A stretch of DNA of 64,000 nt from assembly GCA_022495995.1 (NCBI GenBank), contig JAFEMH010004901.1, forward strand, positions 62,001 to 126,000. Direction: 5' to 3'. The position numbers were made by a program, and so were the translations under genes. The notes beneath the pieces are model-generated. The model saw nothing but the letters and a program-made list of their open reading frames with translations, had not been told where the DNA came from and searched no databases. Positions 45,702 through 58,036 of this stretch are shown one piece after another. The stretch comes from Adenophora triphylla var. japonica. Its lineage: Eukaryota > Streptophyta > Magnoliopsida > Asterales > Campanulaceae. The first letter of the stretch is position 1. Each line of letters opens with the position of its first letter.

Positions 45702-46440
45702 TGAACGGTATAAACCGAGATACGAACATGGGCTTGCTCGAGCTGGGCCCAATTGGATTGGGCCATGAATATTATCTAATAACCAAGTATCAGGGCCGAG
45801 TAAGGTCTTCCTCGTATGCTGAGGAACGTTTACCTCGGCCTTATGTCATCATGCTTGGGCCGTCATGTCGCAAGTGACGAGGGGAGAAAAGTTCTTACCT
45901 CGGCATTTCATCACTGTGACGAGGAAACAAAATCATTTACCCCGGCATATATACATGCCGACCAATCTCCAAATGACGAGGAAGCAGAATCATTTACCTC
46001 GGACTATTTGCCAAGGCCGAGGTAAAACATTTATGTTCCTCGGCGTTCCGGCTAGCAGTTATACAGTCCTTATTCAACAAGGATTTTACATACAAGAATG
46101 ATCCAATCAGGATTATAATTACCAACACCACTTCAAGTCAAACAAGGACTCCTTAACAGATATAATTCTCTTAGGATTATACCTTATCTCTTTACAAGTT
46201 CACTTCAACATGGATTCTATCAATCCATCCCTATAAATACAAGCCCCATGGCTCATTATTAGGTACGTTACTTTTTACCTTGGGAAAACTCTGTCAATTT
46301 GTTTTCTCATATACAAACCGTGAACTTACTCTCACGTCGGAGGGCCTTTAGCCGGATCCGCCCCGACTTAGTTTACGTGTTTTCTCTTATTTTCAGGCCT
46401 TGCAATCACCGGAGCAATCATCGCTTGGATTTGGGCTGTT
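45702..46440 (+). repeat. Tat-3 5' LTR (3' boundary approximate)
   Basis: Starts TGAACGGTATAAACC. Contains CCTCGGC/GCCGAGG motifs through 45794-46040 and a TATA box CTATAAATAC at 46231-46240. The end is not clear because the 3' copy is truncated. A degenerate primer site may be TTTTGGCTTCATCGGTGG at 46448-46465, putting the LTR end shortly before it. Confidence 0.75.
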
Positions 46441-46821
46441 TTGACGATTTTGGCTTCATCGGTGGTTCCATTCTTGGAAATCGATTCAAACACCCTTTGT
46501 TTGGCCTGGAAAACGCTCGCTAAAGCCAATTTTCTTGCCGGAATTTTTCTCTCATTGAACGGAATTTCTGGAATCGTTTGGGCTCTGTTCTTGAAACCGC
46601 CGGAATCTGCAAATCTCAACCGGAATTTACTCAAATTTCGTTGGAGGCGTTTTTAGCGTGAAATTCCGCCCCAGTTTGGCTTGAATTCTTTGGTGTTGAA
46701 AAAATCACAATTAGTTGTTTGTTTGTGGTCAAAATTTGCCCTAATTTTGGCCATAAATTTGGTTCTATTGAAATTGTGGTTTTTGGAAAATTTACACTTG
46801 GTAATTTGCTGTTGACTCACA

Positions 46822-48800
46822 ATGGAAGGACAGTTTACGAGTGTTACGGCTGAGGATCCAACCCAGGTGAATGGGGCGAACACCGGAGCCGAGGAGTTGC
46901 CTCCTCCTCCTCCTCTACCTCAGCCAGATGCCCCTCCTTCCCTCTCCATGACCCTTCGTTCCAAGGGTCAGGTGAATGCCGAGGGAGAAGGTGCTGAGCT
47001 TCCTCGTCCTACTCGCGCCGCGAAAAGCAAGTGGGAAGGAAGAAAACAAAGAATGCCGACGCCGGTCAAGCAGGAGGAAGTCAACCCATTGACCGACGCT
47101 CTTTGTTACATAGGCAAATGGAGACATTGCAAAGAATGTATGAAACACAGGCTGCTCTTTTGCAATTGGACCCAGAGCATTCCATGGCTGAATTTATTAG
47201 ACCATCTGTGGGCAACCCCCTCGAAAAGGGACAAGGTGAGCAACGAGCTCCTCTCCTCAAGACCGCTGAATTACCACCCCGGGAACCTACCCGTCCTCGG
47301 CATGACAGTAAGAAGAGGGATCAGGTGGTTGACTTGAGAAGCCAATTGACTCCCAGGGAAGAGGAGGTGAACTCAAGGGACCTAAGGACGAGGCTCAGTC
47401 TAAACAGGCGAATGTCACCACCTCGTCTAGTCATAGCACCTCGGCATCCAGATTTTCCTCGTCCTCGTCGATCCCGCCATGATTCTCCTTTACCCCGGCA
47501 TCGTCGGGATTCTCCCCGTCCCCGTGTTCGTGAATTTGCTAAGCCAAGGACCCCGGAACCGTACAGGATGATACTTGGTGGCCAAGACCTGGAATTGAAG
47601 CGTGATAAGGCCCCTTCCGAACAGGACAGCCACCGACATGACGCGGAGCACAGTAGGGTGAATGATCGCCCCAAGGACAAATCCGTCAGAAGCTCCCAAC
47701 GAAGCACCCGCTCAAGCAGTGACAAGGGAGTGGAAACCAAGCAATGGGAGCTGTTGAAGCAAAAGGCGGATGACATGGAGAGGGGAAAGAAGTTCAATGA
47801 CGATGATTATGGTAGGCAACACGTCCATTCTCCTTGAGAATAACCGCAGCCTCCACCTAATCCCCACCTCAAGGTCCCTAATTTCAAAAATACAATGGCA
47901 CTACGATGCAAAAGACCACGTGCAAAGTTTTGAACAAACTATGAATCTCCTCACCACCGCTCGATGACACCTCTGTAAAGCTTTCGCGAGCACCTTCTCG
48001 GAACGGCTTTGACACAGTTACGTGAGCTTAAAAGAGGTAGCATCGATTCTTTGGAGAGTCATGAGGAGAATGTTCTTGGACCACTTTGCCACCGCCGGTA
48101 AGAGGAAGATAAAGGTGGCCGACTTGGCCAACATTGAGCAGGGAAAGGGAGAGACTACCCTCAGCTATTATAATCGGTTCCGAAAAATGGCAGACCAAGT
48201 TGAAAAGAGCCTCACTGATAGGGAAGTCATTGTTTGTTTCAACTCTGGCTTAAATCTGGTCCCCTCGTTTATGAACTCTCAGCCCGGGAACCTCAAACAA
48301 AGTCCGAACTATACAAGGTAGATTATGCCATTTCCATGGCTGAGGACAAAACAAATAAAAGGGGAGGCGACAAGACGTAAACAGAGGCGACGAGGCACTC
48401 GCGAGAATGATAATGGGAACGAGGGTTCCAAAGGGAAAAATAAAACAAGGAGCACGGAGAAGCTTGAATTCACTCCTCTTACAAAACCCATCTACGAAAT
48501 CATGCGGTGGTCAACCTTCCTCCACCTCATCCAATGACTGACAAGCCAAAATTCCCTCGTAACATGAACAAATACTGTGATTTTCACAAAGACCACGGGC
48601 ACACCACTGATGGCTGTTGGGCCCTCAAGAAAATAATCCAAAAATGGGTCGACGAGGGAAAGTTAGATCGTTATGTCATGAAAAAAGACAACAAGCGGAA
48701 GCGGAAGGAAGAGGAAAGTGAAGATGACGACAAAAGCGAGGACGAAGACCGCCGGCCTCCTAGGGCCAAGCTGCATGTGATACGGGAAGAGGTAACGTCT
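46822..48800 (+). pseudogene. Tat-3 gag
   Basis: Starts MEGQFTSVTAEDPTQ, Pro-rich, then shifts frame near 47040 into METLQRMYETQAALLQL and a long Arg/Pro/Asp-rich region (DFPRPRRSRHDSPLPRHRRD). The capsid part around 47840-48320 is broken into fragments (ANIEQGKGETTLSYYNRF). The zinc-knuckle-like YCDFHKDHGHTTDGC is at about 48570-48615, followed by a very basic/acidic stretch. At least four frame changes or stops. Confidence 0.8.
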
Positions 48801-48879
48801 ACCAGAAAACTAAGGGACCAGATCCACGAGCTGAGCAAAGTATACCACGTTCCTGCTTGGATCCATAAAGCAGAAGAGG

Positions 48880-51800
48880 TCATTAGTTTCTCTCCTAATG
48901 AGTTGGCTAGAAGCCGAGCAGCTCGTGAACAACCCTTGGTGATAAAGGGCCGAATAGACAATGTTGAATCCGAAAGACTCCTCGTTGACACGGGGGCCTC
49001 CCGTGACATCCTATATTATTCAGCCTTCCAACAGATGGGCTTGAAAGACACCATGTAGGAACCCTATCATGGAAGGCTAGAAGGATTCACCAATCACAAG
49101 GTGGGAGCGAGGAGCTGTGGAGCCGGAACTTGAAGTCGGTGATCATCCCTTCCTAGCCAAAGCCACAGTCAATTTCGTAGTCATGGATTTGACTAGTGAT
49201 TACCATGCGATCATAGGCATTCCAAGTCAAGCTAAACTTGGGATGGTGGCCTCACTTCCCCACCAACGAGTTAAATTCCCCACTCGGGCAGGGATTGGAT
49301 GTGTGAGGGCCACCCCTAAAGACTTCTTGGAACATGTCGTGAAGAGCAGAAAGAAATCCAAGAGTGTGGAGATAGGTACCCCGAGGAAAACATCAAGATC
49401 TCAAAGTCTCAGAAAACCACCGAAACTAGCTCCAGAATGAGCTATATTCGTGAGGTGCTTGAAGATAAGGACGAACCCATGGTCCTAAAAATTGCAGATG
49501 ACCAAGGCATAGTCCTACCTGTACTTGTGGAAGAGCCTATGGTCCAAGAAATTGCAGATGACCTAGGCATAGTTTCGTCCGTATCCGAGGAAGACCCTGT
49601 TCTCTTCAACGTCCAAAACTCGGGGGCCAACCACGACCTAGGGAAGGTCAATCTCCCCGATGTTGATAAACTTATGGAGGAAGAAGGCCTCAACGTGAAC
49701 GATAACGAAGGGAGAAGAATTAGAGAGATCATTATTGAGTCTCTAGAATTCCGTGACGGTCCTGAAATGAAGCCTGTGGATGAACTGGAAGAGGTAGTCA
49801 TCAATCCTGACTATCCTGAACAAAAAATCAAGCTCAGGGGCTAATTATCTCCAGAAGAGAAAGAAAAAATCATCTCCCTCTTGAAAAGCAGTCTTGACGT
49901 CTTTGCTTGGAGAGTCGAAGATATGAGGGGGATCAATGAAGAAGTAGCCCTCCACCGCCTGGAAGTTGATCCTTTGGCAAAGACTATCTCCCAGACAAGG
50001 AGAAATTTTGCAAGGGACAAGGAGGAAGCTATAAAAGAAGAGGTGCAGAAATTACTTAGCGCCGGAATAATTCGTGAAGTCAAGTACCCCGTTTGGTTGG
50101 CCAATGTAGTCATGGTAAAGAAGCAAAATGGGAAATGGCGTATGTGCATAGACTTTTCTTGATCTAAACAAAGCTTGCCCCAAGGACGGCTATCCTCTCC
50201 CTAGAATTGACAAGTTGGTTGATTCCATTCTTTGGACACCAAACTCTCAACTTCCTAGATGCCTATTCAGCTATCATCGAGATAAAAATGGCGGAAGAGG
50301 ACATTGAGAAGACGGCCTTCCAAACACCTGGGAAATTACTTGTTACATCATGATGCCTTTTGGGCTCAAGAACGCGGAGTGCTACATACCGGCGGATGGT
50401 GAATCGAGTTTTTGCAAGCGAGATAGGTCGCAACATGGAAGCTTATATTGACGACATGGTCATAAAGACCAAGGAAGGCGATCACGTTCCCGACACTGGA
50501 AGAGACAATTCACAACCTCCGAGCTAATAACATGAAGCTAAACCCGAGCAAGTGCGTGTTTGGAGTAACGGCGGAAAGTTCCTAGGCTTCATGGTATCTC
50601 AAAGAGGGATTGAAGCAAACCCCGAAAAATAAAGGCGCTCGTTGACATGAAGGAACCTACCACCATCAAGGAGGTTCAAAGACTTAATGGAAGAATCGCG
50701 GCCCTTGGAAGATTCATCGCCAAATCCGCTGAAAAGTCACTGCCTTTCTTCAAGGTATTGAAGGGTACCAAGAGCTTCTCCTGGACTCTGAATGCTCAGA
50801 AGCATTCCTCAGGTTGAAGGAGTACTTGGGTTCCCCTCCCTTGCTTAGCGGATCCAGGCCTAGGTGAGATGCTATATGTCTTCCTAGGCCCATTGATTAT
50901 CTTTGTCGCGACTGTCTTAGTTCGGAATGACGAAGGAGTTCGAAGCACATCTACTATGTCTCTAAGGCCTTTGTCCGACGTGGAAGCGAGATACTTCAAT
51001 GTGGAGAAGATAGCATACGCACTAGTCATTGCATCGAGGAAACTACGTGCCTATTTTTCTGCACATCCTATCACCGTGTACACAAATGAACCGTTGAAGA
51101 AGATACTACATAAGTTGGACGGCTCCGGACGTCTCCTTAATTGGTCCATCGCTCTCACTGAGTTTGATATCACTTACCAACCAAGGAGGACCCTCCTGGC
51201 ACAGCCATTGGTAGACTTCATGGTCGAGACTGCCTTTATGGGTGAGCATCTCCCCACCTCTCGGAAGCAAAACGCACCAGACGATAAAGACTCTCCCATT
51301 GAACTCCCACCCAACTGTTGGATCCTGTACACGGACGGATCAGCCACAAAAGAAAGAAGCGGAGCGGGAATTGTATTAGCAAGCCCAGAAGGAGAATATA
51401 CTATGCAAGACGCCATCCGTTTCAAGTTCCCTGCCTCCAATAATCAAGCTGAATACGAAGCTCTAATATTTGGCATTGAATTAGCCTCCTTCTATGGAGC
51501 AACTAAGGTGGCGGCTTTCTGCGGCTCCCAACTCGTTGTCAAACAAGTAAAGGGAGAGTATAATGCCCAAGACCCCACCCTTGCCAAATATAGAGACCTG
51601 GTCCTAGATATGACGAAGAAGATGGAATTTTTCTAGCTCAAACAAATTGGCAGGGAAGATAACCAAGTCGCAGACGTTCTCTCCAAACTGGCAACCATGG
51701 ATGTATCTAAGACCAGTCCATATGTAGTTTATGCCGAGGAACCTGCGTACGAAAGACTACAAGTTATGCTCTTAGATGGAGAGGAGAGATGCTGGATCGA

Positions 51801-53016
51801 TGACTGCATTGAATACATTGAGAAGGAGAAACTCCCCGAAGATGAAGCTCAAGCTAAGCTCATCAAGAAGAGGTCTCCAAGGTTCGTGGTAATGAGTGGA
51901 GTCCTCTACCGAAGATCTTTCACAAAGCCCCTGCAAAGGTGTGTCTATCCCAAGGAAATTGAGAACCTCTTGGCAGAAGTACATGAAGGCATTTGCGGCG
52001 GACACCCGGGGGCCAGAACCTTAGCTGACAAGATCATATCGCTAGGTTACTACTGGCCAAACCTAAGGGAAGACGCGCACGCCAATGTTAGAAAATGTGA
52101 CAAGTGCCAAAGATTCTCTGACATTCCGAGACTACTGCTGGTTGAGCAAACACTTGTAATACCTACGTGGCCATTTGATATGCGGGGGATCGATATCATC
52201 GGACCCTTCCCTCCCGCCCGTGGTAATTGCAAGTACGTGATAGTAGCTGTTGATTACTTCTCCAAGTGGATAGAAGCCAAGGCATTAGCCAAGATAACGG
52301 AAGAGAACGCGATCAACTTTGTCCATGACAACATCGGTGCGGTCGGCCTTCCACATACAATTGTCTCTCGATCATGGGCAATTCTCCACGGCATTCACTA
52401 CTAGTGGGAAGGGTAAAAGTCCGCCATGCAAAATCTTCGGTTAGCGGACCACAAGGCAACGGCCAAGCGGGCGGCAAACAAACTGGTCCTAACCGCCCTT
52501 ACCAAGAACCTTGAGGGACGCGAGGGTAGATGGTTGGACGAACTTCCCCTAGCCTTATGGGCTGTTCGCACAACCACCCGGGGGCCAACCGGGGAAACCC
52601 CATTCGTACTAACCTTCGGTTCTGAGGCTATGGCACCAGCGGAGATGGCCATCCCTACTGTGAGAAACACCCATTATGATGAGCACGTCAACAAGGTCAA
52701 TAGGCTCCTAGACCTGTACCTGATAGATGAGAAACGACTAGCTGCACAGATGAGGATGGTGAATTACAAGCAAAGGACCAAGGTGTACCACGACAAGAGG
52801 GTCATCAGAAGAGTATTCCAAGTAGGCGATTGGGTACTTAGAAAAATTGAAGCTACTGGTCGGAAGGCAGAACAGAACAAGCTCTCCCCAAATTGGGAAG
52901 GTCCATATATCATCACTCAAGTCATTCGAGAAGGGACCTACAGATTGAAGACCAAGGAGGGGAAGGATCTCAAGCATCCGTGGCACTCCGACAACCTTAG
53001 AAAATATTATCACTAG
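48880..53016 (+). pseudogene. Tat-3 pol: PR, RT, dual RNase H, integrase
   Basis: Protease LLVDTGASRDILY (near 48982) and YHAIIGIPSQAKLG. RT runs from about 49850 (LLSAGIIREVKYPVWLANVV, WRMCIDF, then frameshifts) to YIDDMVIKTKEGDH (50442-50483). The first RNase H is degenerate (50950-51200). The second has WILYTDGSATKERSGAGIVL and NNQAEYEALIFGIELA (51319-51490), the archaeal-type RNase H that marks Tat elements. Integrase has HEGICGGH, CDKCQRF and GIDIIGPFP. The second Asp block is corrupted (RSWAILHGIHY) and the catalytic Glu region reads HKATAKRAANK, so Glu is lost. C-terminus ends HSDNLRKYYH at 53016. Confidence 0.9.
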
Positions 53017-53189
53017 TCTAGTTTATTTTAAAGTAGATTAGTTTCTTATTTTCTGTCTCTTATTTTATGTTAGTTGATAGAATTGCAGTTCGATGTCATC
53101 GTATTTCAGTTTTACGAAAGCAGTTTCTTCCAGCATGCAAAGCAACTATCAACTCTTCATACAGACACCGGAGACGAGGATTTTACCCC

Positions 53190-53720
53190 GACTCTTCGAA
53201 CCACACATCTGTCAAGGGTCCACCTTGATTCGGGATACCAGCGGCCAAGACCAAGGGTCCTCCTTGGCACGATGGCTTACCACACATCTGTCGAGGGTCC
53301 ACCTTGATTCGGGATACCAACGGCCAAGACCCGAGGTCTTCCTTGGCACGATGGCTTACCACACATCTGTCGAGGGTCCGCACCTTGATTCGGGATACCA
53401 ACAGCCAAGACCGAGGGTCCTCCTTGGCCTGATGGCTTACCGCACATCTGTCGAGGTCCACCTTGATTCGGGATACCAACGGCCAGACGAGGGTCCTCCT
53501 TTGCCTGATGGCTTACCACACATCCTGTCAAGGGTCCACCTTGATTCAGGATACCAACAGCCAAGACCAAGGGTCCTCTTTAGCCTAATGGCTTACCACA
53601 CATCCTATCAAGGGTCCACCTTGATTCAGGATTACAAACATAACAGCCAAGACCGAGGATTTTCCTCGACCTGATGGCTTAACATACGTCCTACCAAGGG
53701 TCCGCCTTGATTCAGGATTA
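53190..53720. repeat. About 79 bp tandem repeat (6-7 copies) in Tat-3 3' region
   Basis: Units begin CCACACATCTGTCGAGGGTC and include CACCTTGATTCGGGATACCA and CGGCCAAGACC. Starts are near 53201, 53279, 53359, 53439, 53516, 53595 and 53681. Non-coding; it gives open frames on both strands by chance. Confidence 0.88.
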
Positions 53721-54004
53721 CAACACATTCAAGGCCAAGGAAACCTTCCTCGGCATAAATAACTTAAAAAGAGTATAGTAAAAGTCAAGGAGTCCTTCCT
53801 CGGCCTAACCACTTGCTCAACAATTAGGGAGCGAGGAACCCCCCTCGGATCCCACCTTCTTAAGTCTAGTGCCTCTGCCTAGCATACAAAAATATAAGCA
53901 AGCTATTGAAAAACACGAATCATGACAAAAGGATTTTTCATTAATATTCAAAGAGAATTACAAATCCTACCGTCTATTACAAAAAGCAAAGAGGAAAATC
54001 TATC

Positions 54005-56971
54005 CTAAGTTTGCTGCTCGTCATCAAAAGACTTCTCAAGCCACTCCTCAGTAATGGAGCCGGGGGGAGGAAGGACCGTTTGTTCAGTAAGGGCATTAGT
54101 CTTCTCGGCCTCTCCTTCCACCTCAGCTTCCATGGCCTCAGGCTCTTCTGCATCCTGGATTGCCTCCACCAAGTCTTTGATATTACCGGGGACGACAGAG
54201 GCCGGCCTCCACACTTCCCTGCATGCCTGAGCATCCTTAGCTGCCATTATTTCCAAGTTACTTTCAGAAAAAGGGACCAGGTGGAGGAGAGCCCTGACTT
54301 CCTCACTATATTGATCCCGGCAGATCAACATGGCTACTTTGTTAATATCTAAGCCGGTGGAAGGGTCAGCCAGGATGCTACGGGCAAGGTGGAGATACCC
54401 GTCTTCAAACATGGTTGCCGTTTGCTCATCCACGGCATCTTGAAAGGCCGAGCTGGCCTTTACAGCTTCCTTGAAGGCCGAGCTCTCTTTGAAGCGCGCC
54501 ACGGCCTCCTCCTCCCTGGCAGGAAGGGTAGCTTCCAACCCTCGGCACTTGGCCTCAGCTTCGTCGGCCTTTGTTTGAAGCTCGGCCTTATCAGTCTTTG
54601 CCTTGGCAAGCTCTTCTTCTTTAAGCCGGAGATGCTCCTCGGCCTTGACCTTTTCTTCCTCGGCCCTCTTCACTTCGGCCTCTACTTTGGCCTTGGCTGC
54701 CACGAGCTCAGCATCCTTGGCCTTCAAAAGTTTAACCAAGGAAGCCTTATCAGTATCACTCTTCGCTTGGGCGGTCTTGGCCTCATTCAGGCGCCTGGCT
54801 TTTTTCTTGGCCAAGACATTCTCGTACGCCGTGACGGAAGCCAACTGAAAGAAAAATCAATATTAGAAATGTAAACAAATCTCAAGATCAATGACCAAGA
54901 AAAGGAGACATTTACCTCGGCGATTAAGAGCCCCTTGTGACAGAGCAAGGTATCTTCGCTGGGAGCCTCTCTAACAAGAGCATCGTAGGCATCCTCGTCC
55001 ATAGCTCTCTGAACTGGAGCTCGGCCCAACCTTACTAAGGGTCCCTCCCTAGTTTGCAGAGGAAGTCCCCTAAGATGGGGAACGTTGAGGGCCATGCTCT
55101 TAGCTAGCTCGTTGGCCTCCTCAACGGTCTTGATATTCTGGATGGTTAAGGGAGGAGGAGCCTCAACATTGGGAGCCCCACTAACACTTGCTCGCTTAGC
55201 TGCAGGCTCCTCGGCACTAACAGCTTGAGCTCTTTTGGAGCCAGATTTCCTTTGAACGAGGTTGGTTTCCTCGGTTCCCACCTCCTCGGCCTCAACATGA
55301 GGGTTAGGCCCATCTCCAGTTATTGGCTCAACCCGTTCCTCGGATGCTGCACCCTCGGCATTAGCATCTTCGTGCAGTTTGAGGGGAAGGGGTTTATCAC
55401 CTTGAACGTTCAGTATCAGGTTACGAGCATTGGTTTCCTCTTTCCTCTCCACCAAAGCAGACTTCTTGCTTTGTTTCCTCTTTCTCTTTATCAGCTCCTG
55501 GGGACTAAGCCTCTCCATGGCTATGGCTGCTTCTTCCTCGGTGGTTAAATGCAGCAGGACGAGGAAAAAATTATTAAGTACGAGCAGAAGGGAAGCATTC
55601 AAAAATTACGAGTAACAAAGATAAATGTTTACATCCAACAATGTCAATTGCTTTCAGACATTGATCACGGGGACACTCGGTCTTGCACCTAGTACAATCT
55701 TCATGGAATACTAAGCCGGGGTGTATCGTCCAATCGTTGAAACGCCGTCCTCTTTTGACAGTGACGAGGGGAGCCACCCCGTCCTTTGGCCCCTGCATCA
55801 ATCCCGCTTGGATATAGTAATGATCCGAGGATTCAACTGCCTTCCAGTCGAGTAGCCCTACCTCGGCAAACTCCTCTAAGCGCTTGATTAAAGCCTGGGT
55901 CCACTCATATTGTTGGACAGCAAAGGAGGAAGTGGGATCCTTGCAAGGAGACTGGAACTCCCAACCTTGACGACTCTCAACCCGGATAACGTGATTATCC
56001 CAGCCCGCAACTTTGCTAGACATGGGGAGAAGCAACTTTGGTTTTTTGGAGGCGCTCCTAATAACTACGAGCCAACTTTCCTTGATAACTTGGACTACGT
56101 AGAAATGACGGAAAGCACCCATGGTCGGCTCAAAACCTAGGCTACGACAGAGGACAATGAAGCTCACAAGAACCCTAGTGCCATTGGCTCCTAGCATGGC
56201 CGGCACTGCCCTAACGTCATCCAAAAATTCATTGATGAAGGGGTCCAAGGGAAGATGAAGCCCCTGTTGAAACTGTTTGAAATAAAGATGGACATAATCT
56301 TGGTTATAGTAGAAGTTCTGCTCTTCCTTATCAGTCTTGAGGTCAAGCTTGCCCATATAAGTTAACTTGTACTTGGTTCTATCCACCCCGTACTTGGAAT
56401 ATAACTTCTCGATCATGGGATCCCCAGGCTTTGGAGCCCTCTCCCTTTGTTTACCTCGGCTTTCCCTTCTTCATACCAAGCGGCCATCAGCTTGGGCACC
56501 TTCCACGAAGGCGTCAACTATTTGAGTAGACGAGGAGGGTACTCCTTCTCTTCCCGTCATATCTGCATAAAGACGAGGGGACAAAGTTAGTTACCTCGTC
56601 AATGGCTGATTTTAGGACGGGGAAGGGAGATTCCCCTCCTTGTCATGTCATAAGGCCGAGGAGGGAGCCGTACCTCTCAGACGCTCACGCATTTCGCGAT
56701 TGGAGGCCGGGTAGAATAGTTCGATGTGCTCCATCATCTCAGCCCTATCCTCAAAAATTATAACGTTGGGTGAACCGGACTCAATCCTATCTATTCTTGT
56801 GGAATCTGGGTATTGAAGGAATAATCGAGTCCGACCATAACCTCTTAATTGCTTGCTTATTTCATCCAAGGTCAGCATCATCCAAGGTCCCCTCTCTCTC
56901 TGATAGACCCTTAGATTGCCAGTGTGATATCCATAACGGAGTCGGGGGGAATGATCCCAAGAACGAGCCAT
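54005..56971 (-). CDS. Antisense accessory gene of Tat-3 (gypsy-type transposon domain plus coiled coil)
   Basis: Four exons on the minus strand. Exon 1 is 56971-56674 (MARSWDHSPRLRYGYH). Intron 56563-56673. Exon 2 from 56562 has one stop at 56471-56473 and contains DPFINEFLDDVRAVPAMLG and ANGTRVLVSFIVLCRSLGF, resembling the Putative gypsy type transposon domain (PF04195). It ends near 55633. Exon 3 (about 55540-54916) has a basic NLS-like IKRKRKQSKKS and an acidic linker. Intron 54845-54915 (GT...AG, phase 0). Exon 4 (54844-54005) is a long coiled coil (KAEEHLRLKEEELAKAKTDK) ending in EWLEKSFDDEQQT. No RT or transposase motif. Known Tat elements (Grande, Retand) also carry antisense genes; function unknown. 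Confidence 0.75.
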
Positions 56972-57384
56972 GTCTAAGGGGAATCAAAGATTAAAGGGGG
57001 AGTTCGTTCAATATTCAAAAGTGTTCAACAAGACCCAAAAGAAAATCAAAGATTGAAAGTTTTGAAAGTTTAAAACTTAAATTCATGAAGAAAAGCTCCA
57101 TTCTTCAACAATGGCGGTTCGTTTTTCTTGACACATTCAAAATTCTTTCCAAACATCCTAGAAAACTTGAAATCAAAAGCGAAATGCAGGAAGGGGAAAG
57201 AATTTCATACCTGAGTGTGAAGGAATGAATGGAATCGAAACAGAAAGCAACGTCGCCGGAAGAATCGAGTTCGCCGGAAACTGGGTTCGAACAGATAGAG
57301 ATCGCCGGAATGTTTCGTCGCCTGAACCTTGCCTTTGCTCTCGAATAAATGGGGTTTGTAAAGATTGAAATGAAAGGGTTTTAG

Positions 57385-57625
57385 CCTTTTATAACCCCTT
57401 AATCGGGTCAAACCCATGGGTAAAGAGAAAAAACGGGTAAGGCGCCCCAAGAATTAAATGCATATAACAGTTTTCGAGGCGTGACAAGACTGGGGGGCCC
57501 CAGGTAATCATCAGAATAGCAACCGTCAATTACAGGAAGCAACACCGAGGACACGTGGCAAACCTGTTCGTATCCCATAGCCGAGGATGAGGTGACTTTC
57601 TACTCGTCCTAAGCCGAGCTAGAAA
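57385..57625 (-). promoter_or_regulatory. Promoter region of the Tat-3 antisense gene
   Basis: Minus-strand TATAAAAGG at 57386-57394 lies about 415 bp upstream of the antisense ATG. Further upstream are CCGAGG/GCCGAG sites near 57475, 57545, 57582 and 57612, the same motif that crowds the LTR. Inference from layout. Confidence 0.5.
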
Positions 57626-57637
57626 GTCGGGGGCCAC
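57622..57637 (+). other. Tat-3 polypurine tract
   Basis: GAAAGTCGGGGGCCAC directly before the 3' LTR start TGGACGG at 57638. Confidence 0.8.
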
Positions 57638-58036
57638 TGGACGGTATAAACCGAGATACGAACATGGGCTTGCTCGAGCTGGGCCCAATTGGATTGGGCC
57701 ATGAATATTATCTAATAACCAAGTATCAGGGCCGAGTAAGGTCTTCCTCGTATGCTGAGGAACGTTTACCTCGGCCTTATGTCATCATGCTTGGGCCGTC
57801 ATGTCGCAAGTGACGAGGGGAGAAAAGTTCTTACCTCGGCATTTCATCACTGTGACGAGGAAACAAAATCATTTACCCCGGCATATATACATGACGGCCA
57901 ATCTCCAAATGACGAGGAAGCAGAATCATTTACCTCGGACTATTTGCCAAGGCCGAGGTAAAACGTTTATGTTCCTCGGCGTTCTGGCTAGCAGTTATAC
58001 AGTCCTTATTCAACAAGGATTTTACATACAAGAATG
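57638..58036 (+). repeat. Tat-3 3' LTR, truncated
   Basis: First 399 bp of the LTR, matching 45702-46100 with about five substitutions. It stops after AGAATG where Copia-C begins; the 5' LTR continues ATCCAATC at the same point. Confidence 0.92.

Larger units (their letters stand above)
45702..58036 (+). mobile_element. Tat-3: Tat-lineage Ty3/gypsy element with antisense gene
   Basis: 5' LTR from 45702 and 3' LTR from 57638 share a 399 bp alignable start (about five differences by eye) before Copia-C cuts the 3' LTR at 58036. Between them on the plus strand are gag, protease, RT, a conventional RNase H, a second RNase H (typical of Tat elements) and integrase. A 79 bp tandem array and a four-exon gene on the minus strand follow. 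The sense genes are heavily frameshifted; the antisense gene has one clear stop. Confidence 0.92.

Noticed and set aside
46299..46883. Short frames in the Tat-3 LTR end and leader
   Set aside because: Non-coding R/U5 and leader; no domain and no continuity with gag, which starts at 46822.
53183..53674. Open frames on both strands across the 79 bp repeat
   Set aside because: Same cause: a near-regular tandem repeat with no recognisable domain.
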